Source: Candidatus Tenebribacter burtonii
GTDB lineage: Bacteria > Cloacimonadota > Cloacimonadia > Cloacimonadales > TCS61
Direction: 5' to 3'
Assembly (NCBI GenBank): GCA_030765625.1
Contig: JAVCCF010000109.1
Span: forward strand, 1 to 34,990
DNA length: 34,990 nt
In this document: piece by piece, positions 18,241-27,588 of the stretch
Numbering within the stretch: position 1 is the stretch's first letter
Layout: each line of letters opens with the position of its first letter
The notes under the pieces: generated by a model
What the model was told of the DNA's origin: nothing
Database searches by the model: none
What the model saw: only the letters and a program-made list of their open reading frames with translations
Program-made: the position numbers and the translations under genes

Positions 18241-20464
18241 AAATCTTCATATCCTCCTCAGATGCCAGAACTTCTCTGGATTTACTTCCCACATGTGGAC
18301 CTACAATACCAGCTTGCTCCATCATATCTATAAGTCTTCCAGCACGAGCATAACCTATTTTGAAATGTCTCTGCAGCATTGAGACAGATGCAGATCCGGC
18401 TGAAACGATTGCTACTGCTGCTTCAGGGAAAAGTTCATCATCATAATCAAAGCTTCCCTGAAAAATATCTTCATCTTTAATTATCTTAATTTGTTGTTCA
18501 GGTTTAGGTTGAGTAAGAAGATATTTTATTATATCGAGAATTTCTGAAGGTTCAATGTATGCGCCATGTATTCTCTGCATTCCGCCAACACCTGTTGAGC
18601 TGTAAAGACTATCACCATTTCCTAATAATTTATCAGCACCATTAGCATCAAGAATTACTCTGGAATCAATTTTAGTTGGAACTTTAAACGCAATTCTAGA
18701 AGGAATATTAGCTTTTATGATTCCTGTAAGAACTTGAGTTGAAGGACGCTGTGTCGCAAGGATTAAGTGAATTCCAATTGCTCTTGCCATTTGAGCTAAT
18801 CTTGTTATTAATCTTTCTATATCTTTACCAATTGTCATGATAAGATCTGCAAGTTCGTCTACAACAATAACAATATATGGTATTGGTTCATCTAAAATTT
18901 CAGAGTTTTCTGTTTTTTTAGTCTTTTTCAGTAATTCTTTCACTTGTTTGTTATAGGAAGCAATATTTTTTACTTTATGCTTTTGTAAAAGCTCATAGCG
19001 TTTTTCCATCTCTGAGACACACCAATGTAACACTTTTAGAGCATCTTCATTATCTGTTACAACTTCCTGGATCAGATGTGGAATTCCCTCATAAACTGAT
19101 AGTTCAATTCTTTTAGGATCGATAAGAATAAAACGAATTTCTTCTGGCTTCATCCGGAAAATAATACTATTAATAATTGTGTTAATGCAGACACTTTTAC
19201 CTGTTCCTGTGGCTCCAGCAATAAGCAAATGCGGCATTGCAGCAAGGTCTGCTATTATAGGATTTCCGGCAATATCTTTTCCAAGACCTAATGCGATATG
19301 TCCCCTAAAAGATTTCATCTCATCAGATTGTAGAATATCTTTTAAGTAAATTGTATCTCGGTTTTTATTTGGAATTTCAATTCCAACTAATCCGCGACCA
19401 GGGATTGGAGCTTGAATACGAATACTTTTAGCTTTAATAGCTAACGCTAGATCATCCGCCAGAGCATGGAATTTACTTACCTTAACTCCCGGTGCAGGTT
19501 CAATTTCATATTGAGTTATGATAGGTCCGATATTTACATTTTTAACTTCTGCATTAACCCCAAATTCTGCAAGTTTATCAATAAGAATCCTGCTAATATT
19601 ATTGATGTTTCTTTGAATTTCCTCTCTATCTTCTTTTGATGGCTGTACACTTGAAAGAAAGCGAACAACATCTGGTACAGCATATTCCATAAGTATATCA
19701 TTAATATCATCTTTATTCTGAGTCATTTGTTGAGGATGGATAATAGGCTTTTTAAATTCTTCTTGTTTTTCTTTTCTAACTGCATGGTCAGTAATCTTAG
19801 GTGTTTTATTCTTTTTCTGTTTTAAAGGTTTCTTTTTTTTTTCTCTCTTTGGTTTCTTTGAGAATATCATTGAGAATAATGCTTTAATCCCACGACCTAC
19901 CGTAATTGCAATAAAAATAAGAAATTTCCGGATATTCTCAATATCAAAAATAAAGATCAATGAAATAAAGACTACAGTTGAAGAAATAATACCTGTTCCG
20001 GTACGATCAAATATATTTATTAGAAAACTGTATAATTTCCAGGGAATAATTCCTGCAGCATCCAGATATCTTGGAAAAATTACAAATGAACCAATATTAG
20101 CAAAGAATGCAAATATAATAAAACTTATTACACGTGTATAAGGATGTTTTTCTTTTATTAGAAAGATCATGAAAAATCCCAGAAACATACTGCCTATAAG
20201 CAATGAAATGCTAAAAAATTTGCCGAATATTAGAGAGAACCAATATCCAAAGAATGCTCCAAAGGGACCAATAGGATTAGAAACAGGAGGAAAATCTAAT
20301 TTAATGAATTTGAAAATATTTAGTTCTGCTTTTTGTAATAGTTGATAATCCTGCACTATTTCACTGAGAGGAACCAAGATTGATACCAGAAACAATAACG
20401 AAAACAGCAGTATGATAATTCCAAAAAATATTTGTAGAAATTTATTTTTACCTTCTTTTTCCAT
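18221..20464 (-). CDS. ftsK: DNA translocase FtsK/SpoIIIE
   Basis: This membrane-anchored DNA pump at the division septum clears and sorts the chromosome termini. The N-terminus has about four hydrophobic membrane segments (residues 10-32, 66-103, 112-130, 160-190), then a lysine-rich linker (203-235). The motor follows, with an alpha part (about 255-385), Walker A GATGTGKS (417-424), Walker B IVIVVDELAD (531-540) and the TQRPS motif (571-575). A winged-helix gamma domain (about 677-740, SVSMLQRHFKIGYARAGRLIDMMEQ) would read polar DNA motifs and contact XerD. The length of 747 residues and the domain order are typical, so it looks intact and active. A GAGG motif precedes the ATG. Confidence 0.95.
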   Translation of the reverse strand: MEKEGKNKFLQIFFGIIILLFSLLFLVSILVPLSEIVQDYQLLQKAELNIFKFIKLDFPPVSNPIGPFGAFFGYWFSLIFGKFFSISLLIGSMFLGFFMIFLIKEKHPYTRVISFIIFAFFANIGSFVIFPRYLDAAGIIPWKLYSFLINIFDRTGTGIISSTVVFISLIFIFDIENIRKFLIFIAITVGRGIKALFSMIFSKKPKREKKKKPLKQKKNKTPKITDHAVRKEKQEEFKKPIIHPQQMTQNKDDINDILMEYAVPDVVRFLSSVQPSKEDREEIQRNINNISRILIDKLAEFGVNAEVKNVNIGPIITQYEIEPAPGVKVSKFHALADDLALAIKAKSIRIQAPIPGRGLVGIEIPNKNRDTIYLKDILQSDEMKSFRGHIALGLGKDIAGNPIIADLAAMPHLLIAGATGTGKSVCINTIINSIIFRMKPEEIRFILIDPKRIELSVYEGIPHLIQEVVTDNEDALKVLHWCVSEMEKRYELLQKHKVKNIASYNKQVKELLKKTKKTENSEILDEPIPYIVIVVDELADLIMTIGKDIERLITRLAQMARAIGIHLILATQRPSTQVLTGIIKANIPSRIAFKVPTKIDSRVILDANGADKLLGNGDSLYSSTGVGGMQRIHGAYIEPSEILDIIKYLLTQPKPEQQIKIIKDEDIFQGSFDYDDELFPEAAVAIVSAGSASVSMLQRHFKIGYARAGRLIDMMEQAGIVGPHVGSKSREVLASEEDMKIYGYLPE

Positions 20465-20481
20465 TTTTACCTCATTGCGTT

Positions 20482-20510
20482 ATTATATATGAATTTCGCT
20501 GATAGATTAA
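20482..20510 (-). promoter_or_regulatory. Possible promoter for ftsK-lolA-manC
   Basis: On the minus strand TTAATC, 17 nt, then a consensus TATAAT (20482-20487), placed in the 61-nt gap between ychF and ftsK. The -35 match is weak. Confidence 0.35.
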
Positions 20511-20525
20511 TTTAAATATCTAAAT

Positions 20526-21596
20526 CTAAACGCTAAATCTTATATTTAATATGTCTCCATCTTGAACGATGTATTTTTTACCTTCAAGTCTGAATAAACC
20601 TTTTTCTTTCAAATTTTTTTCACTACCGTACTGTATTAGATCATTGTATGAGAAGCATTCCGCACGAATAAAACCTCTTGCAAGATCAGAATGGATCTTA
20701 CCGGCTGCTTCAACTGCATTATCACCTTTTGTGATTGTCCAGGCTCGAACTTCATCTTCTCCTACTGTAAAGAAACTGAGATAACCAAGAAGATCATAAG
20801 AAAACTTGGTGAGACGATTTCTGGCGGATTCGCTAATATTCATATCCTTCATGAATTCAATTGCCTCATCTGTATCTAAAGAGTTTAATTCCATTTCAAA
20901 GGTTCCTGCAAATTCTATAACATTATATTTTTTACTTAAACTGTTAATTAACAAATCATTATTGCCAAAATTATCTTCATCAGAATTAAGTATTACCAGC
21001 AAAGGTTTTTGTGTAATGAATTGAAATCCACGGACAGCTTTTTCTTCATCACTTGCAAGATCAAGAGTTCGAATCGGATTTGAATCTTCAAGATGTGCAA
21101 TTATTTTTAAAAGAGCCTTTTCTTCAAGTTGAAGAGCTGAATCCTTGATTCCTCTTTTTTTACTTAATTCAACTTTATCAAGTCTTTTTTCTGCAATTAT
21201 TAAATCTGAAATAATCATATCAGAATCAATTGAATCCACATCAGAAAATGGATCTGCTGCATTACCCGAAATAGGATCATCAAAATTGCGAACTACGAGG
21301 GCAAGAGCGTCTGCAGTTTTAACTAGTCCCATTCCAGAATTACTAAATGCATCATTATTGTTTTTATTTTCGGATAATCCAACAAAGTCAATATATTCAA
21401 TTGTTGCAAAAATAGTTTTCTTAGGATTGTACATTTCCGAAAGCTTTTCCACTCTTTCATCCTCAACCTGAACAATTCCCTGGTTAGGTTCTATTTTTTG
21501 AGATGAATAAGAAGTCACTTCAGCTTCTAATCCAGTAAGTGAATTAAATATTGTTGTTTTTCCTGAATTTTGTAAACCAATTAAACCTATTTTCAT
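20526..21596 (-). CDS. ychF: YchF/OLA1-family P-loop NTPase
   Basis: This 356-residue translation-associated OBG-type NTPase belongs to a family that prefers ATP and binds ribosomes. The G1 loop reads GLQNSGKTTIFNSLTG (residues 7-22), where the usual form is GLPNVGKST. The G3-equivalent region is IEYIDFVGL, and the G4 position, LNSDE, departs from NKxD as expected for YchF. The C-terminal TGS/DUF933 domain (about residues 275-356) has FFTVGEDEVRAWTITKG, KIHSDLARGFIRAE and QDGDILNIRF. It starts one base after the stop of the rluB-like gene, so the two are co-transcribed. The G1 variation is mild and leaves the P-loop Lys and Thr in place. Confidence 0.92.
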   Translation of the reverse strand: MKIGLIGLQNSGKTTIFNSLTGLEAEVTSYSSQKIEPNQGIVQVEDERVEKLSEMYNPKKTIFATIEYIDFVGLSENKNNNDAFSNSGMGLVKTADALALVVRNFDDPISGNAADPFSDVDSIDSDMIISDLIIAEKRLDKVELSKKRGIKDSALQLEEKALLKIIAHLEDSNPIRTLDLASDEEKAVRGFQFITQKPLLVILNSDEDNFGNNDLLINSLSKKYNVIEFAGTFEMELNSLDTDEAIEFMKDMNISESARNRLTKFSYDLLGYLSFFTVGEDEVRAWTITKGDNAVEAAGKIHSDLARGFIRAECFSYNDLIQYGSEKNLKEKGLFRLEGKKYIVQDGDILNIRFSV

Positions 21597-21597
21597 T

Positions 21598-22332
21598 TTA
21601 TTTCCTTTTTGTGTTTGTTTTGCTTGTATAAAGCAATGACGTTACTTCAGAGGGCTTGAGCATTCGCCACATCCCTAATGGAAGTTTATTTAATTTCACA
21701 TTTCCAATCTGTAATCTTTTTAACTCCAGAACCTCAGAACCTACGCTTTTCAGCATATAGCGAATTTGTCTTTTCCTTCCTTCGAAGATAGTTATTTTAA
21801 GTGTAGTTATATTATTTTTAACATTATTTACATAAACAATAGCAGGTTTTGTTTTTTTCCCATTTAAGATAATTCCTTTTCGAAGCTTATCAATACTATC
21901 GGAAGTTATATTTCCTTTGATTTTTACTTTGTATAATTTTTGAAGTTTATATTTAGGATGGATAATTTTTTCTGCGAAATCACCATCGTTTGTAAGTAAC
22001 AACAAACCTTCTGACATATAATCCAATCTGCCAATATAAAATAAATTAGTTCCAAAATCGGGTAAAAGATCATAAATAAGCCTTCTATCAAAATCATCTT
22101 TTTTCGATACCAGGTATTTTTTCGGTTTATTTAGCATCAAATAGATGTTTTCTGATTTAGGAATAATTAGTTTTCCTTCGTGTTTTATGATATCCACGTT
22201 TGGATTAATCTGTAAAGAAAGATTTGTTTCAACTTTACCATTAATTGAAATTTTACCATCTAAAACTAATTTTTCAACAGATCTACGGGATCCAAGATTG
22301 CATTGTGCTAAGTATTTATTTATTCTTACCAT
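21598..22332 (-). CDS. rluB: RsuA/RluB-family pseudouridine synthase
   Basis: This 244-residue rRNA pseudouridine synthase has an N-terminal S4 RNA-binding domain (about residues 2-48, RINKYLAQCNLGSRRSVEKL). The catalytic domain carries Asp104 in GRLDYMSEGLLLLTNDG. Later marks are KPAIVYV, EGRKRQIRYMLKSVG and LPLGMWRMLKPSEV, all typical of the RsuA/RluB/RluE/RluF group. The exact target uridine (16S or 23S rRNA) cannot be fixed from sequence, so the symbol is a best guess. It overlaps the lptE-like gene upstream by 7 nt and is followed by ychF after 1 nt. Confidence 0.88.
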   Translation of the reverse strand: MVRINKYLAQCNLGSRRSVEKLVLDGKISINGKVETNLSLQINPNVDIIKHEGKLIIPKSENIYLMLNKPKKYLVSKKDDFDRRLIYDLLPDFGTNLFYIGRLDYMSEGLLLLTNDGDFAEKIIHPKYKLQKLYKVKIKGNITSDSIDKLRKGIILNGKKTKPAIVYVNNVKNNITTLKITIFEGRKRQIRYMLKSVGSEVLELKRLQIGNVKLNKLPLGMWRMLKPSEVTSLLYTSKTNTKRK

Positions 22333-22814
22333 TCTTCTAAGGTATTTTTCATTATAATTTCGAAAAGCTTTACAAATATTTCTTCTTGAGATTCAACTTC
22401 ACTCTTAAATTGACTATTTTCATCAGAAATAGAATATCTTTCTGAAATAACTAAAGAACTATTTTGCCAGAGAACAGTATTTTTTAATAAATCAGTAAAG
22501 GTTATATCGAATAAAATACGAACCTCATATTCATCTATTGATGATCCAGAATATGAAAAAATTTTATTAGAATAATCATGAATGCTACATTCTAATTGAC
22601 AATCAGGGGATAATCCAACTAATTTAAGACGTCCATCCATTTCATAACTATCAATAAGAGAATTAAAGGCTAAATCTAAAAGATCATAATTACTAGTTTG
22701 ATTTTCAACAGGTAAAATAAGAACAGTTTTAAGATACGGATAACCTGTTGTATAGACTGAATAGCTACAGCCAATTATAAGTAGAGTAATCACTAAGATA
22801 ATTTCAAATTTCAT
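22326..22814 (-). CDS. lptE: LptE-like lipoprotein (LPS assembly)
   Basis: This 162-residue lipoprotein has a signal peptide ending in the lipobox IIGC (Cys16). After it, YLKTVLILPVENQTSNYDLLDLAFNSLIDSY and DGRLKLVG follow the LptE pattern of a short beta domain. In that family it forms the plug of the LptD outer-membrane translocon for lipopolysaccharide. The region DYEVRILFDITFTDLLKNTVLWQNSS matches the family's C-terminal strands. It is the first gene of the run ending in manC. LptE proteins are poorly conserved, so the name rests on pattern, size and lipobox, and LptD is not in the window. Confidence 0.75.
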   Translation of the reverse strand: MKFEIILVITLLIIGCSYSVYTTGYPYLKTVLILPVENQTSNYDLLDLAFNSLIDSYEMDGRLKLVGLSPDCQLECSIHDYSNKIFSYSGSSIDEYEVRILFDITFTDLLKNTVLWQNSSLVISERYSISDENSQFKSEVESQEEIFVKLFEIIMKNTLEEW

Positions 22815-22842
22815 AAATTTACCAATCTTTTAATAGTTTATC

Positions 22843-22872
22843 TGTCAAGAAAATTGTCTCTAATACTTGACA
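22843..22872. promoter_or_regulatory. Inverted repeat TGTCAAG-N16-CTTGACA in the divergent promoter region
   Basis: The 113-bp gap between the divergent lptE-like and HTH-EIIA genes contains TGTCAAG at 22843-22849 and CTTGACA at 22866-22872. The two arms are TTGACA elements facing opposite ways, so they may be back-to-back -35 boxes or an operator for the adjacent HTH protein. Confidence 0.4.
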
Positions 22873-22895
22873 AATATAAATATAAAGAAGATAAG
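22867..22895 (+). promoter_or_regulatory. Promoter of the HTH-EIIA gene
   Basis: TTGACA (22867-22872), a 17-nt spacer, then GATAAG (22890-22895), followed 33 nt later by the ATG with AAGGAAG at 22916-22922. Confidence 0.45.
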
Positions 22896-22927
22896 AGTTT
22901 TAAAAAAATATATTAAAGGAAGAATTT

Positions 22928-23593
22928 ATGGTAATTGAGTATTTAACATTGAGACAAGCTGCTGCATATTTAAAAGTTACTGATTCAGTAATTAAGGAGA
23001 TGACAAAAAGTAAAATATTTTCTGCAAAGAAAGTTGGGAACACTTATAAAATAGAAAAAGCAGAAGTTGATGAATGGCTTGCAAATTTGAACGAAAGAGA
23101 AATTGAACATTTAGCATTAAAAAGGTCAGTTTGCAAATTTTCTGATTATTTTAAACCGAAATATATCCATCTAGATTTTATAGCAGATAACAAATACGAA
23201 GCAATTGGAGAGATGTCAAAAAAAGCAAAGGATCTGAAAATTGTTCGTGACCATAGATGGTTGTATCAGGTCGTTGTAGCTAGAGAAGAACTGGTGTCAA
23301 CAGCAATAGGCAAAGGTGTAGCTTTACTACATCCGCGGCATTTGCATCCTTCAAAGATAAAGAAGCCGAGTATATTGTTTGGAAGATCAGCTGAAGATAT
23401 TGAGTTCGATGCTTTAGACAATAAACCTGTAAAGCTATTTTTCATGTTATTGTTACATGATGATATTCAACATCTATTTTCAATTTCTTACATATCAAAA
23501 TTATTAATGAATGAAGGGATATTAAACATTCTAAGAAGTGCGAAAACAAATGAAGAAATTGTTAAAGTTTTAACAAAAAGTTTATTGAAATAA
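22928..23593 (+). CDS. Excisionase-type helix-turn-helix fused to PTS EIIA-like domain
   Basis: Residues 1-55 form a MerR/excisionase-family DNA-binding domain (YLTLRQAAAYLKVTDSVIKEM, then VGNTYKIEKAEVDEWL). Residues about 70-220 match the PTS EIIA-2 (fructose/Ntr) fold. The likely phosphorylated His is His135 in AIGKGVALLHPRHLHP, which aligns with the usual GIAIPH. The doublet LH instead of PH is a variation. FMLLLHDDIQHLFSISYISKLL is the conserved EIIA tail. No PTS permease, HPr or EI gene is nearby, so a regulatory rather than transport role is likely, with DNA binding perhaps controlled by phosphorylation. It faces the lptE-like gene across a shared promoter region and ends 5 nt before parS. 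Confidence 0.8.
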   Translation: MVIEYLTLRQAAAYLKVTDSVIKEMTKSKIFSAKKVGNTYKIEKAEVDEWLANLNEREIEHLALKRSVCKFSDYFKPKYIHLDFIADNKYEAIGEMSKKAKDLKIVRDHRWLYQVVVAREELVSTAIGKGVALLHPRHLHPSKIKKPSILFGRSAEDIEFDALDNKPVKLFFMLLLHDDIQHLFSISYISKLLMNEGILNILRSAKTNEEIVKVLTKSLLK

Positions 23594-23598
23594 CTTCT

Positions 23599-23614
23599 TG
23601 TTTCACGTGAAACA
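23599..23614. other. parS centromere site
   Basis: TGTTTCACGTGAAACA is a perfect 16-bp palindrome identical to the canonical parS site bound by chromosomal ParB. It sits in the 21-nt space between two converging genes and touches the stop codon of the minus-strand gene. The parA and parB genes lie about 10 kb to the right, as expected of an origin-proximal parS cluster. Confidence 0.95.
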
Positions 23615-24832
23615 TTAATTCAGATTATCAAATTCTCTAATCCATCTTAGAGTCTGATAATATTTATTTGATGCGTTCCAAAGTATGTATCCATCAGAAT
23701 TTGAATCTTTAACCGCTTGTATTTGTGCAGTAATATAATCATATCCGTAATTGACCTTCCATGAATTTGATTGAATATATGGAATAACTCTACATTCACT
23801 ACCGGCATATCTTTTTGATAATATAATTCCCTTATAAACGATGAAATATGGCTCATTGTAAAGATTCTCTCTAAATCCAAAATTTTTAGCAAAATGAGAT
23901 GAATAGATCATTGGATGTATGGCATCGAGATATTTAGTCATCTTCTTGATATCTTGTCCTGTAGCATTTATATCAGCTTTTCTTTGCCACGATACTATAG
24001 CAAATAAATCGGCAGTTAATGTGACTTCATATTTGTCACATATCTGTTTTGCTTTTGAAACAAAGTCCATAATAATATCAGATTTTTGTCTGAAAATGTA
24101 TGTTGAATCATTTTCAGCTTTTGTATAATCTTCTTTTTGAAAGGCAAATATCGCTTCTGAAATTTTTCCCTGAGTTGGGAATCGAACATAATCCAGTTGA
24201 ATCTCATCTACACCTTTTTGTGCAATTACCTCAATAATATCCAATAAAGTATTTTGAACATACATATTTGATGAATCCAGCCAGGAAGCTTTTTTTCTTT
24301 TGCTTTCTTTCCATACTCCGCCATTTGTATTTTCAGGCATTAATGTCGAATCTCGTTGTGCGGTTAACTGATCATGGAACATTACCATTCTGGCAACGGC
24401 TCTCATATCTCGTTCATGAGCTGCATTAACTACTTTATTAATGTTAACGATCGGTTTAATATTTTCGCTTGTCAGAAAGCCTTTTTGCGGCATTCTAAAG
24501 AAAATGTGTCCATTCATATTCTTGAGATCAAAAATTAAGGTATTTATCCCAGCAGCATCAGCACTATCTAATATCGTATAAAATTTAGGTGTGTTAATAG
24601 TATATGCTGTCAAATATATACCTTTTGTAAAATTTTTATATTGTAATTTTATTTGAATGTCTTGTTTGGATTGTTCTTTTTTAATTCTTTGTTTTTCTGG
24701 TTGAGTTATTTTTTTTGATGTATCTGTTTTAACAATTACCAGTTCAATAATATTTTGAATTTTATTCTCTTTTTTTTCTGTGCAAGAAATTATTATTACT
24801 AGTAAAAAAAATAAGAAGTATCTGATTTTCAT
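23615..24832 (-). CDS. Lipoprotein of the DUF4015 (glycosidase-like TIM barrel) family
   Basis: This 405-residue lipoprotein has a signal peptide with Cys17 in VIIISC, then a charged Lys/Glu/Gln-rich linker (about 18-65). A TIM-barrel-like domain of the putative glycosyl hydrolase family DUF4015 follows: KGIYLTAYTINTPKFYTILD, NTLIFDLKNMNGHIFF, RAVARMVMFHD, GVDEIQLDYVRFPTQG and DAIHPMIYSSHF. The acidic IQLDYVRFP strand is the most conserved part and a candidate active-site edge. Activity on glycans is a family-level prediction only. The ATG is 21 nt beyond the atp terminator, leaving little room for its own promoter, so it may depend on read-through. The stop codon abuts parS. Confidence 0.8.
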   Translation of the reverse strand: MKIRYFLFFLLVIIISCTEKKENKIQNIIELVIVKTDTSKKITQPEKQRIKKEQSKQDIQIKLQYKNFTKGIYLTAYTINTPKFYTILDSADAAGINTLIFDLKNMNGHIFFRMPQKGFLTSENIKPIVNINKVVNAAHERDMRAVARMVMFHDQLTAQRDSTLMPENTNGGVWKESKRKKASWLDSSNMYVQNTLLDIIEVIAQKGVDEIQLDYVRFPTQGKISEAIFAFQKEDYTKAENDSTYIFRQKSDIIMDFVSKAKQICDKYEVTLTADLFAIVSWQRKADINATGQDIKKMTKYLDAIHPMIYSSHFAKNFGFRENLYNEPYFIVYKGIILSKRYAGSECRVIPYIQSNSWKVNYGYDYITAQIQAVKDSNSDGYILWNASNKYYQTLRWIREFDNLN

Positions 24833-24853
24833 TTTTTATCCTGACACCTTTAT

Positions 24854-24879
24854 TAAAAAAGGGTGACCTTAGCCACCCT
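24854..24879 (-). terminator. Intrinsic terminator at the end of the atp operon
   Basis: On the minus strand AGGGTG, an 8-nt loop, CACCCT, then a run of six T residues, beginning 9 nt after the atpC stop. Confidence 0.85.
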
Positions 24880-24887
24880 CTTATTAT

Positions 24888-25286
24888 TTATTCAGAATTC
24901 AATCCCAACCGAACAAGAGCTTTTTTCAAGGAAGACTCAGCGCGTCGGAAATTTATATTTTCCTCTGAACTTTTCAGTCGTTTTTCAGCACGTTTCCTTG
25001 ATGCATTAGCACGTGCAATATCTATCTCATTTTTCTTTTCAATCGTATCACATACAATTGTTACAACATTATTTTCCACTGTAACAAATCCATCATGGAT
25101 TGCATATTCTTCGCAATATTCATTTTGGAAAAGTTGAAGAACGCCTATCCTAATTTTTGTAATAAACGGTGTATGGTCAAAAGAAATCCCAAAATCACCA
25201 GCAACACCAGGAATAATTAAATGATCGCATTCTTTATCAATTCTGATCTGAGTTGGCTGAATAACTTTAATATGAATTTTACTCAT
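24888..25286 (-). CDS. atpC: ATP synthase F1 epsilon subunit
   Basis: This 132-residue central-stalk subunit couples rotation and can inhibit ATP hydrolysis. The N-terminal beta sandwich is recognised by IIPGVAGDFGISFDHTPFITKIRIGVLQL and YAIHDGFVTVENNVVTIVCD. The C-terminal helical hairpin, RANASRKRAEKRLKSSEENINFRRAESSLKKALVRL, is complete, so the regulatory arm is kept. It is the last gene of the operon, 8 nt after atpD, and is followed at once by a terminator. Confidence 0.95.
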   Translation of the reverse strand: MSKIHIKVIQPTQIRIDKECDHLIIPGVAGDFGISFDHTPFITKIRIGVLQLFQNEYCEEYAIHDGFVTVENNVVTIVCDTIEKKNEIDIARANASRKRAEKRLKSSEENINFRRAESSLKKALVRLGLNSE

Positions 25287-25294
25287 CAGGAATA

Positions 25295-26704
<1,410 letters not shown>

Positions 26705-26727
26705 TTATATTCTATAACTTTTTTCTA

Positions 26728-27582
26728 TTATTGCTGGATAGCTTCCGCTCCAGACGATATTTCAATTATCTCTGTTGTGATCGCTGCCTGTCTTGCTCTA
26801 TTATAATTAAGAGTAAGTCTATCAATTAGTTCAGCAGCATTCTCAGTTGCAGAATCCATTGCAGTCATTCTGGCACCTTGCTCCGCAGCGGAAGATTCTA
26901 ACATTATTCTCCAAATATCAACATGAATATATTTTATTCCAAGTTCAAATATTATTGTATCTTCATCCGGTTCATAAACGTAATCTAATTTGGAATTTTT
27001 TTCGGATTCAATAGGAACGATTGGTAAGAGTTGTTTTACCACAATATCATGCCGGATCGCAGATTTAAATTCATTATAAATAACATTGATTTTATCATAA
27101 TTTTCATCTAAAAACAAACTTAATATTTTTTCTGCTACATCCCCTGAAACACTGAAGTCCATCTCATTGAAAAGATTGATATAATTCTCTGTTACCTTTG
27201 TAGAATGTTTTTTGAAATAATCATAACCTTTTTTCCCAATACAGACCAGATCAGCATCAGGATTTTCCTTATGGTGAGCAATTGCCTCTTTTATTATGTG
27301 TGTATTAAAAGAACCGCAAAGACCTCTATCGGAAGTTACAACCACATAAGCTGTTTTACCTTTACCTGTAGCTTCAGCCAATAAGGGATGATCGGAAGAA
27401 ATATTTTTATTCTTCAGTGTTTGAAGCATTTGATTTATGTGATCTGAATACGGTCTGGCATTAATAATATTATCTTGAGCTTTTCGTAACTTGGATGCAG
27501 CTACCATTTTCATAGCATTTGTGATCTGCTTTGTACTCTTAACACTTTCAATCCGTGTTTTAATCTCTCTTAAATTAGCCAT
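26728..27582 (-). CDS. atpG: ATP synthase F1 gamma subunit
   Basis: This 284-residue rotor shaft has the N-terminal helix LREIKTRIESVKSTKQITNAMKMVAASKLRKAQ and the matching C-terminal helix GARMTAMDSATENAAELIDRLTLNYNRARQAAITTEIIEI, which form the coiled coil inside the alpha-beta hexamer. The central fold (VVTSDRGLCGSFNTHII) is intact. It starts 6 nt after the atpA stop. Confidence 0.97.
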   Translation of the reverse strand: MANLREIKTRIESVKSTKQITNAMKMVAASKLRKAQDNIINARPYSDHINQMLQTLKNKNISSDHPLLAEATGKGKTAYVVVTSDRGLCGSFNTHIIKEAIAHHKENPDADLVCIGKKGYDYFKKHSTKVTENYINLFNEMDFSVSGDVAEKILSLFLDENYDKINVIYNEFKSAIRHDIVVKQLLPIVPIESEKNSKLDYVYEPDEDTIIFELGIKYIHVDIWRIMLESSAAEQGARMTAMDSATENAAELIDRLTLNYNRARQAAITTEIIEISSGAEAIQQ

Positions 27583-27588
27583 AATTCC

